DNA from: Flavobacteriales bacterium
Lineage (GTDB): Bacteria; Bacteroidota; Bacteroidia; Flavobacteriales_D; Sanyastnellaceae
Length of the DNA: 34,098 nucleotides
Assembly (NCBI GenBank): GCA_027491215.1
Contig: JAIXWP010000117.1
Coordinates: forward strand, 1 to 34,098
Direction: 5' to 3'
Both the position numbers and the translations under genes were made by a program. Positions 25,481 to 32,554 of the stretch are shown here, in pieces. Each line of letters opens with the position of its first letter. Within the stretch, counting starts at the first letter, position 1. The notes below the pieces were generated by a model. That model saw only the letters and a list, made by a program, of their open reading frames with translations. It was not told the origin of the DNA and did no database searches.

Positions 25481-25717
25481 TTAGATAGAAGTGCCGAGTC
25501 TGAATTTCAAGATAAATGTATTCCTAACCCAGTCTACCCCCTTTTTTGGTAAGGTAATTGTTGAGCGCGTGTCGCCAAAAAAATACGTTCCATCGAAGTG
25601 CTGAAAAGCTTGGTCGATATAGAAAAACATATACATTTGGCGGAAATTTGGAATCTCTAAATGTGGATAATTAACAGTCCAACGTTTGAAAACCAGTGAA
25701 ACCCCGTATAAAACGAA
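25481..25717 (-). other. unexplained 78-codon open frame, possible gene remnant
   Basis: The 306-bp gap between glmS and the beta-barrel gene (25462-25767) has no recognised gene. On its minus strand one frame is open for 78 codons up to a TAA at 25481-25483. The conceptual product contains KRWTVNYPHLEIPNFRQMYM, YFFGDTRSTITLPKKGVDW and ends NTFILKFRLGTSI, which reads like the end of a beta-barrel protein. The frame begins right after a stop codon, and its first ATG lies 28 residues in. It could be the decayed 3' end of a lost gene or chance. The plus-strand promoter of the next gene lies within it. Confidence 0.25.
25610..25639 (+). promoter_or_regulatory. promoter of the beta-barrel/lipoprotein pair (TTG-N19-TACATTTG)
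   Basis: TTG at 25610-25612 and TACATTTG at 25632-25639, with 19 nt between, match the consensus fully. Transcription would start near 25645, giving a leader of about 120 nt, unusually long for this window. Confidence 0.7.
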
Positions 25718-25724
25718 TTAAAAA

Positions 25725-25742
25725 ATTGCACAATCTTGCAAT
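25725..25742 (+). other. inverted repeat in the 5' leader of the beta-barrel gene
   Basis: ATTGCA and TGCAAT flank the 6-nt loop CAATCT, 25 nt before the ATG. It may be a weak hairpin in the leader RNA or a protein-binding site. Confidence 0.35.
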
Positions 25743-25767
25743 ATCATAACCCAAAAACTCAACATTT

Positions 25768-26592
25768 ATGAAAAAGAAAATTTTCTTTATTGCTTTGGCT
25801 TTGACAGCGACTACAGGTTTGTTCGCTCAGAAGCAAACTGGTGGTGAAAAGAACATCGAAGTTCAATTCGCTCCACTTAGCGGAAACCCAGTATCTATTT
25901 CTGGTCTTCGCCTTCGTATGTTCAACAGCGAAAACTCTGCAATCCGCATTGGTTTCAACTTGAACGGTTCAAAAGAAACTACAGTAAACGCTCAAGCTGC
26001 TGAAGCTAACGGTTCTACTGGTCAGTTGGTAAACATCCCTGAGCTTTATGACTACAACAGAGCTACAAACTTCAGCCTTCGTCTAGGTTACGAGAAGCAC
26101 TTCGACGGAACAGATCGTTTGTCTCCATACGTAGGTGCTGAAGTATTCTTCGGTCTTGGCCGTAACTCTATCGAAAGAGAATTCTTCGGTGGTAACAGCC
26201 AAACTCAAATCGACCAGAACCAAGTTGAAAACTTCGCAACATTCACAGCTACTCGTAAAGAAGGTTCTACTTCTTTCGGTCTAGGTGCAGTTGCTGGTTT
26301 CGATTTCTACATCAGCGATGCTCTTTACATCGGTGCTGAAATCGGATACGGTTTCCAACGTACTACTCTTCGTGACGTAGAAGTTGAAATTTCTGACGAG
26401 AACGCTTACATCTACACTCCAGCTGCTAACGGCGACGGTGATTTCAGCGATGTAGCTTCTATCACTATCACAAACGGTACTGCTGCTGTTGAGTATGCTA
26501 CTATCGTAGGTGACAATTCTGGTGACTACAGAACTTTCAACTGGGGCCCAACGTTCCAGCCAACTCTACGTCTTGGATGGTTGTTTAACTAA
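25768..26592 (+). CDS. outer-membrane beta-barrel protein, probably highly expressed
   Basis: A 274-residue protein with signal peptide MKKKIFFIALALTATTGLFA, then QKQ. The mature part shows amphipathic beta-strands (FSLRLGYEKHF, SPYVGAEVFFGLG, SFGLGAVAGFDFYI, LYIGAEIGYGF) and ends in a terminal strand closing with Trp and Phe (LRLGWLFN), as barrels recognised by the BAM machinery do. It resembles the OmpA-like/porin-type beta-barrel families without a peptidoglycan-binding domain. Codon use is strongly biased to a few codons (GGT, GCT, AAC, TTC, GTA, CGT), unlike the neighbours, which suggests abundant protein. It has a consensus promoter and a long leader, and is followed at 74 bp by a lipoprotein with the same bias. 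Confidence 0.85.
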   Translation: MKKKIFFIALALTATTGLFAQKQTGGEKNIEVQFAPLSGNPVSISGLRLRMFNSENSAIRIGFNLNGSKETTVNAQAAEANGSTGQLVNIPELYDYNRATNFSLRLGYEKHFDGTDRLSPYVGAEVFFGLGRNSIEREFFGGNSQTQIDQNQVENFATFTATRKEGSTSFGLGAVAGFDFYISDALYIGAEIGYGFQRTTLRDVEVEISDENAYIYTPAANGDGDFSDVASITITNGTAAVEYATIVGDNSGDYRTFNWGPTFQPTLRLGWLFN

Positions 26593-26666
26593 GAGATAAG
26601 AGTTTAGAGGATACTTTTTTATATTAGTACCCACAAACACTTATTAATTAATAAAAATAACTAATC

Positions 26667-27554
26667 ATGAACTACAAAGTTTTAGCTCTTTCTATCGCTA
26701 CTGGTGCAGCAGCAATGCTTTTCACAGGTTGCCAGAAAGACAAAGAAGTAGTTGCCGCTCCTGGCACAGTACAAACTGTAAAGTTGTCTGAAGCTAAGAA
26801 GCGTCAAGTACAAGAAATGACTTCTCGTGTTCCGAAACTTCGTTTCTATGATGAGCAAGAGAATCGCTTTATCGACTTCAACGTTGGTAGCCGCGATTAC
26901 GTGTTCACAGATCCAGACGAAGGTTTCACTTTCGATGACCCAGACCAGAATGGTGTTTACCTATGGGCTGATGGTACTGGTGACTACATCGTGTTCAACG
27001 CTGGTATCGGCGTAGCTGGACAAGGTGCTGGTGGCGGTATCGTAGTAGCAGGTAACTCTACTCTTGATATGGACTTCACAATCTGTCTTAGCCTTGCGGC
27101 TGTTGCAGAAGGTGATGGATATGGCGACATATTCGATTCAGGCTTTGCCTTTGACGAATTCGGTGCTGTATTCGGTATCGCTGGTGACTTCGAAGCACTT
27201 GCAGATGCTGATTCTGATTCTGAAGACTTCGATCCTTTCGAATATTTCCAAGGTTTTGCTGCTTACTACGTCCTTGCTGACGATCTTAACGGCTCACACG
27301 AAGTATTCAATTGGTTAGATGCTACTGGAGATGAAAACTTCGACGATATGGCTTCGTCATACGTTATGGATTTCACTAACTTCAGCCTATACTTCGCTAC
27401 TGATGGAGTAGTAACCGTTTCTAACGGAACTATGACTTTCCAAGGTGAGTATTTAGCAATCGAAGATCTTTTCCTTGATTTCCTTGAGGAATCAGACGAG
27501 GAAGAACCAGACTTCAACATTGTTTCCGGTTACGGAAGCATGGGATGTAATTAA
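26667..27554 (+). CDS. acidic lipoprotein of unknown function, probably highly expressed
   Basis: A 295-residue protein with a lipoprotein signal peptide (Cys22 in FTGC, followed by QKDKE). The mature part is very acidic, with clusters such as DADSDSEDFDPFEYF and FLEESDEEEPDF, and rich in Gly, Phe and Asp. Cys is found only at the lipobox, in DFTICLSL and in the C-terminal GCN, so one disulphide is possible. No family was recognised. Codon use is as strongly biased as in the upstream beta-barrel gene. The 74-bp gap holds no promoter consensus, so the two are probably one transcript and perhaps partners in the outer membrane. A strong terminator follows. Confidence 0.8.
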   Translation: MNYKVLALSIATGAAAMLFTGCQKDKEVVAAPGTVQTVKLSEAKKRQVQEMTSRVPKLRFYDEQENRFIDFNVGSRDYVFTDPDEGFTFDDPDQNGVYLWADGTGDYIVFNAGIGVAGQGAGGGIVVAGNSTLDMDFTICLSLAAVAEGDGYGDIFDSGFAFDEFGAVFGIAGDFEALADADSDSEDFDPFEYFQGFAAYYVLADDLNGSHEVFNWLDATGDENFDDMASSYVMDFTNFSLYFATDGVVTVSNGTMTFQGEYLAIEDLFLDFLEESDEEEPDFNIVSGYGSMGCN

Positions 27555-27572
27555 TACAATCCTCACAATATC

Positions 27573-27603
27573 AAAAAAGCCCACTCAATGAGTGGGCTTT
27601 TTT
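27573..27603. terminator. bidirectional Rho-independent terminator
   Basis: GCCCACTC and GAGTGGGC form an 8-bp GC-rich stem with loop AAT, flanked by six A on the left and six T on the right (T-run continuing), so it works on both strands. It ends the plus-strand lipoprotein transcript and the minus-strand permease transcript. The permease stop codon (27585-27587) lies at the loop. Confidence 0.9.
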
Positions 27604-28457
27604 CTTGCATATACATCAATGAATAATGTCGACAAAATCAAAATCGATCCAACATAAAAAGCCGGACTCATGAACTCATCCTCCTTGTATAGAAACAAAG
27701 CAATGGCAATGGTATAAAGAGGCTCTAGGTTAATCGTTAAGGCACAAGTAAAGGGAGACAACACTTTCATCACCTCAATGCCCATAATGAATGCGAAGGC
27801 TGTAGCAACCGTTCCTAGGACTATAAGCAATGAGAAATCACGCAGCCCTACATCGAGTAGGCTAGCGTCCAAAGTGCCGTTAAACAGCATGTAAAGCGTT
27901 ACCCCGACCATGCCAGCACTCATTTCATAGAATGCAATTCGGGTCGGAGGGTATTTCTTTACCAAAACACTATTAAAACTTGAAAACACCGCCGCAAAAA
28001 ATGCGGCAGCCAGCGACAAGACTATTCCTAAAGTCATGTCAGGCTCAAACTTGAAAATAATAGTAAGCCCTATAATTACAATAATCCCAAGGACTACTTC
28101 AAGTATAGAGAATGAAGTCTTTCGAATAAAGGGTCCAACAATCGCCACGAAAAAGGAAGTAGTGCTGATAATGGCCAATGCGGTGCTCACATTAGAAACT
28201 TTAATACTCCCGAAAAAGCAAATCCAATGCGCTGCGGTCAATAATCCTACTCCAATATAAGCCAGCAACTCCTTGCGTTCAACTCTAAGACTTCGTCCCG
28301 TGAACAACGCAAACAGCCCCATGGCCATAGCCGCTATGAGGGTTCGCCACCACACCAATTGATCTGATTCTAACGAAATCTCTTTTCCCAATATGCCAGT
28401 AAATCCCCAAATGAAGACAATCAAATGGAGAATAAGAAGTGCCCTACTTCTGGTCAT
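27585..28457 (-). CDS. EamA/DMT-family permease
   Basis: A 290-residue integral membrane protein with about ten hydrophobic helices arranged as two EamA repeats. The first repeat begins LHLIVFIWGFTGILGKEIS and has WWRTLIAAMAMG; the second repeat begins near residue 145 (GIVLSLAAAFFAAVFSSFNSVLVKK). Family members export or import small metabolites; the substrate cannot be told. The start overlaps the end of the DUF502 gene by 14 bp. The last codons and the stop lie within the bidirectional terminator. Confidence 0.92.
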   Translation of the reverse strand: MTRSRALLILHLIVFIWGFTGILGKEISLESDQLVWWRTLIAAMAMGLFALFTGRSLRVERKELLAYIGVGLLTAAHWICFFGSIKVSNVSTALAIISTTSFFVAIVGPFIRKTSFSILEVVLGIIVIIGLTIIFKFEPDMTLGIVLSLAAAFFAAVFSSFNSVLVKKYPPTRIAFYEMSAGMVGVTLYMLFNGTLDASLLDVGLRDFSLLIVLGTVATAFAFIMGIEVMKVLSPFTCALTINLEPLYTIAIALFLYKEDEFMSPAFYVGSILILSTLFIDVYARKKPTH

Positions 28458-29043
28458 TCTGTTCTTCTTCTAATTCAACGATTCCGCCGCTCACTATATA
28501 TTTCATCACACCAACAGAATTCTTATCGATTGGCTTCACATGTTCTTTCGGAACTACCATCAAGTGGCCCGCAAAAGAATAGCTCATTGGGAAATACACC
28601 CCAACCTTTCCTTGAATATCTCCTAACTCTTGCAAGTCTTCATCCGTTACAAATCCAATCATCTCAATATCTAGATCCTTGTTGAGCTTAACCAGTACAG
28701 GACGATTAAACTTCTTCTTACTTCCTACAAATGCGTTGATAATATCTGTGACACTTTTATACAAAGGAATTTTATCCAGCCACTTATTGAATCTCCGTTG
28801 AAGCGGCTCATTAATCAATTTGCTACCAGCATAGCCAATCACTAATAGAAAGCCCAGCAATACTGTAATACTAAAAAATGAAATTGGATGGTCTTCTCCA
28901 GGATAAAGAATACTATTTACGGGTAAACTAAGCCACACAAGCACTTTATAAATAATGAAAAGAACAATCGCAATTGGAACGGTTAATAGAACACCGTTCA
29001 AGATGTATCCAATTGCTCTTCTCACAGGTCGATTTCTCATCAT
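28444..29043 (-). CDS. DUF502 family membrane protein
   Basis: A 199-residue protein with two transmembrane helices (about 12-35 and 52-73) and a C-terminal soluble domain. The motifs IPLYKSVTDIINAF, PVLVKLN, MIGFVTDE and VGVYFPMSYSFAGHLMVVP are diagnostic of DUF502, a widespread membrane family without known function. The C-terminus is acidic (ELEEEQNDQK). The next Met (one codon later) is an equally good start. It overlaps the permease gene by 14 bp, so the two are probably translated in a coupled way. Confidence 0.88.
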   Translation of the reverse strand: MMRNRPVRRAIGYILNGVLLTVPIAIVLFIIYKVLVWLSLPVNSILYPGEDHPISFFSITVLLGFLLVIGYAGSKLINEPLQRRFNKWLDKIPLYKSVTDIINAFVGSKKKFNRPVLVKLNKDLDIEMIGFVTDEDLQELGDIQGKVGVYFPMSYSFAGHLMVVPKEHVKPIDKNSVGVMKYIVSGGIVELEEEQNDQK

Positions 29044-29074
29044 TTAAATTTTTACAAAGGTATCATCATTCAAT

Positions 29075-29111
29075 AAAAAAAGCCGCCCCGAAATCAATCG
29101 AGACGGCTTTT
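29075..29111 (-). terminator. Rho-independent terminator of the large T9SS gene
   Basis: On the minus strand AAAAGCCGTCTCGA pairs with TCGGGGCGGCTTTT (14 bp, two G-U pairs) around loop TTGATT, followed by more T. It lies 16 nt after the stop of the gene at 29127. The plus strand would have two C-A mismatches, so the site serves the minus strand. Confidence 0.85.
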
Positions 29112-29126
29112 CAAATATTAAAATCT

Positions 29127-32100
29127 TTATTTTTTCACTACCAATGAACGTTCAACGATCGTGTTGCTCGTTTGAATTTGGATGTGATAAACTCCGTTGC
29201 TCCATGCTGCTGCATTAAGAACGAATGAACTTGAATTTACATTTTGGTTTTGGAAAACAATCTTACCCATGTTATCCATAACCATTACAGATTCAACCAC
29301 TTCTGCAGCGTTGATTCTTACAACATCCACTGCAGGGTTTGGATAAACTGAAACATTGATTTCTTCCAACTCTTCGATTGAATTGAAAATCAAATCAACT
29401 GTATTTGACGCGATGTCTGTGCAGCCTTCATTTGTTGCAGAAAGGGTAATAGTCAATTCTGCTAGGTTCTCTAAGAAATCGTAAGTATAGTCGTGAGAAA
29501 CAGTTTCACCTGAACCTGTAGCACCATCACCGAAATCCCAAGCCAACGTTGAAGCTCCTGTGCTATTGCTAGTCAAATCAACTGTTGCGCCTAAAATGCT
29601 AAACTCAAATGGTGAAGGTAAATCGAATGATGCGATCACATTGTTTGTGACATCTGCTGCATAACGTGGAAGTAATACGTAGTTGTTGTCAAATGCTGGA
29701 GCCGCGTCCATTTGCTCAACAATACCTGTCAATGTGAAGTGACCTTCCCATGGTGAAGCAGTCCAGAATTCTGTGTCACCATCTACTAATACTTGGAAAG
29801 TATTAGATCCGTCTGTAACATCCACTACAAAGAATGACTCCGATGGATTCCACTGCGTTGGGTCAACTAATTCAACACAATTAACAGTGACCATGTGACT
29901 TTCCGAACCTTCTGAGAATTGATTTACAACGATTGGTGTTTCCAATTCATTTCCTTGAGAAATCAAAGTGATATAATCAGGACGAATCTCTTGTTGCCCC
30001 ATGAACTGAGCGATATATCCGCCTACGTGCACGAAATCACCTTCCGTTACAGTGTACCCGAAATTCTCAGTAGCTGCGAATACTTTGATACCATCTGTTT
30101 CATCAATGATGTGGAAGTGAACGCCTGAAGCGTTGAAGTTGATTCCATGAACTACACCGCGCAACTCGCAGTATACATCTAGGCTATCAGCGATTCCGTT
30201 GATGTCGGTAGAAGCAACTTCAGCAATTGTATAGAATGGATATGCTTGGTCGTTAGGCTCAATCGAAACAGTCATTTCTGGAGTAACAAAATCAACTTCC
30301 AAGCTGCTTGAAAGCATCATCGTAAAGAACTCTGTTAGGTCTTCTTCGATATCATCGTTAGTGATCTCCACTTGGAAGCTTTGCGTAGAATTACCGGCCT
30401 CAAAGGCAAGTGTGTAAGGACCCGCATTTATAAAGTCCTCACTAGCTAAAGCTGTTCCATCCGTAAGATCAACTTGAACCTCTACAGCCAATGGGATATT
30501 ATATGCGTTAACATCAACAGTAAGCATTCCGATTTCTTCCGAAACAGAAACTGCAGAAATCGCAAAACCAATTTGAGGTACAGAGCTACATGGCAAGAAA
30601 GAGTGACTTCCTAGAGTTGAATAGTCTGCAATATTACCTAGTGTATATTGTGTTGCTCCAACCGTCCAGTCTGTAGTTGGTGCCGTAATATAATTGTAGC
30701 GGATTAATGAATTGTCACGAGTAGAACCTGAACCAACAGTCCAGAAATCACCTGGATCAACACCAATAAGACCGATTACGTCAGATGAAATTCCACCTCT
30801 TTGAAGTTCGATTGCATCATCACCATTGAAGTTAACAATTGTGCTTGTTGTATCTGCGATATCAAGAAGCGCTTGGTCTGCTTGTGGGTGAACGATCAAG
30901 AATGTTTCTCCACCTGCAAGAATACCTTGTGGTGCAAAAACAGATGAGAAAGTGGTAGCTCCATTTGTATATAGATAAACCTCATACTCATCCAAGTTCA
31001 CTGGGAAGTTTGTTGGATTGTAAATTTCAATTGCCTTGTTAAAGCTTGTTCCTTCGAAGTATTCCGAGAAGAACAATGTTTGACAACCGTTTTCAAAATC
31101 ACAAGAAACCGCATTTACAGTAACAAAATTCGAAGACAAGCTCAAGCAAGCACCGTCAGTCATTACCATTGTTGCATCATCTCCAGGTTCAATTGTACTT
31201 GGGTCGAGAGTACCGAAGTATGCCAAACCCCAAATGCGATAACTGCCTACAGGATAATCTTCAACAGTGAATTCTGGACCTGAAAGAATTTCAACGATGA
31301 TGTTGTTTGCATCTGTTAAGACATAAGCGAAAGCAGTTTCTACTGTATTTCCTGCAACACCTACAGTAACGATATCAATGAATTCATCAGCACACAAAGT
31401 GTAAACTGAAGACTCAGAAGTGATAGTACCTCCGTTACAAACAGGGATTGTGCAGTCTTCAACTAGAATAGCAACCGAGCCAGAAAGATCTGAGCACTCA
31501 GAAGAAACTAAGTCTAATACCGATGCGCCCGCTTGAAGCAAGGTTGGGTCTACAGTTCCAGTATATGTAAAGCCATAGATCTTATAATCTCCAATAGCCA
31601 GACCATTCAAATCAAAAGCTGATGCGTCTGTGTAATCAAGAATCAAATCGTTTGCATCTGTGAGAACATAAATATAAAACTCACCAGGAATAGTGCTGTT
31701 GTTAGCCAATGCAATCTCAGCAATCACCTCACCGAAACACAAGTTGATTGCACCTGAGCCTCCGTCCAATGTGATAGCTCCGGTATCGCATGAAGGTGCT
31801 TGCGTTTGGTTGAAAGCACCTGGTGTTGGTGCTTGTTGGATATAGGCAGCTGTGTTGAATGCTGCGCCACCATCAGGAATGCGTGACATGCTGTAAATCG
31901 TAGCATTGCCGCCTACCATTTCATTCATTTGAATTTGGCCTGGGGTCAAAACCGACAGCAATCCAGTATCGTCAGCATCATCTGTTCCGTATACTAAAGC
32001 GTCTATTAGATTGGTATTCGTAACCATAGCAGCAGTTGCCCAATCTGTAGCATTGCCTGTGAAGATAGCCACAGCATCTGCACCATTTTGAAGACCATTG

Positions 32101-32387
32101 CCTGGAAACTCAATCTGTACTCCGTTTACACCTGCGTTACCAAGCACGAAAAGTCCGTTGGCATCAGTTGAGAAGCCATCAAGATCATAAGCCCCATAGG
32201 ACATATCATTCGAACCGTTAAAGAATACCACCACTAATCCGTCCAAGGATGTATTTGGTGCTCCATAGAGCTCAATAAATTCAGCAGCGTCCGTACCGAC
32301 CTGATCGGCATCCACTTCGTTGATCACCACTTGAGCTGATGCTCCAAGTGAAAGAAAAACAGATAATAGAAGTAAAATTTTCTTCAT
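29127..32387 (-). CDS. large secreted multidomain protein with lamin-tail domains and T9SS type A sorting domain
   Basis: A 1086-residue protein with signal peptide MKKILLLLSVFLSLGASA; an upstream in-frame ATG at 32453 would put 22 residues before it and was rejected. Order of parts: a lamin-tail-like domain (about 20-190, VVINEVDAD ... AAEFIELYG); two homologous modules (about 200-312 and 316-430, each with YVLTDAN and a G-Y/W-G turn); a second lamin-tail-like domain (about 437-600); a Calx-beta-like domain (about 610-710, DGTALASEDF ... ITNDDIEED); an OB-like region (about 718-915); a PKD domain (about 922-1005, AWDFGDG); and a type A sorting domain (from about 1010, VYPNPAVD ... ERSLVVKK). 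It is a cell-surface or secreted cargo of the type IX system; its target is unknown. Confidence 0.9.
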   Translation of the reverse strand: MKKILLLLSVFLSLGASAQVVINEVDADQVGTDAAEFIELYGAPNTSLDGLVVVFFNGSNDMSYGAYDLDGFSTDANGLFVLGNAGVNGVQIEFPGNGLQNGADAVAIFTGNATDWATAAMVTNTNLIDALVYGTDDADDTGLLSVLTPGQIQMNEMVGGNATIYSMSRIPDGGAAFNTAAYIQQAPTPGAFNQTQAPSCDTGAITLDGGSGAINLCFGEVIAEIALANNSTIPGEFYIYVLTDANDLILDYTDASAFDLNGLAIGDYKIYGFTYTGTVDPTLLQAGASVLDLVSSECSDLSGSVAILVEDCTIPVCNGGTITSESSVYTLCADEFIDIVTVGVAGNTVETAFAYVLTDANNIIVEILSGPEFTVEDYPVGSYRIWGLAYFGTLDPSTIEPGDDATMVMTDGACLSLSSNFVTVNAVSCDFENGCQTLFFSEYFEGTSFNKAIEIYNPTNFPVNLDEYEVYLYTNGATTFSSVFAPQGILAGGETFLIVHPQADQALLDIADTTSTIVNFNGDDAIELQRGGISSDVIGLIGVDPGDFWTVGSGSTRDNSLIRYNYITAPTTDWTVGATQYTLGNIADYSTLGSHSFLPCSSVPQIGFAISAVSVSEEIGMLTVDVNAYNIPLAVEVQVDLTDGTALASEDFINAGPYTLAFEAGNSTQSFQVEITNDDIEEDLTEFFTMMLSSSLEVDFVTPEMTVSIEPNDQAYPFYTIAEVASTDINGIADSLDVYCELRGVVHGINFNASGVHFHIIDETDGIKVFAATENFGYTVTEGDFVHVGGYIAQFMGQQEIRPDYITLISQGNELETPIVVNQFSEGSESHMVTVNCVELVDPTQWNPSESFFVVDVTDGSNTFQVLVDGDTEFWTASPWEGHFTLTGIVEQMDAAPAFDNNYVLLPRYAADVTNNVIASFDLPSPFEFSILGATVDLTSNSTGASTLAWDFGDGATGSGETVSHDYTYDFLENLAELTITLSATNEGCTDIASNTVDLIFNSIEELEEINVSVYPNPAVDVVRINAAEVVESVMVMDNMGKIVFQNQNVNSSSFVLNAAAWSNGVYHIQIQTSNTIVERSLVVKK

Positions 32388-32405
32388 GAGTTTTAATTTG
32401 GGCTT

Positions 32406-32429
32406 CAAAAATAGCCACTCTAAGGCTAT
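32406..32429 (-). promoter_or_regulatory. promoter element with overlapping inverted repeat, upstream of the large T9SS gene
   Basis: On the minus strand TATTTTTG (32413-32406) matches TAnnTTTG and ends 18 nt before the start codon. An inverted repeat, ATAGCC-N7-GGCTAT (32411-32429), overlaps its first bases and could be an operator. No TTG element is evident. Confidence 0.4.
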
Positions 32430-32554
32430 ATCCCCGACATTTTGTGAATTCATTGTAACACATTACTCACATTTTTGATATGCCGTGAAAATGTTTATCC
32501 CCATTCAATAATTTCTTATCATTGCGATAACATCCTAACCAAACCAATACGTTC

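Noticed and set aside
32388-32453. Upstream start for the large T9SS gene
   Set aside because: The 22 extra residues precede a normal signal peptide and span the predicted promoter.
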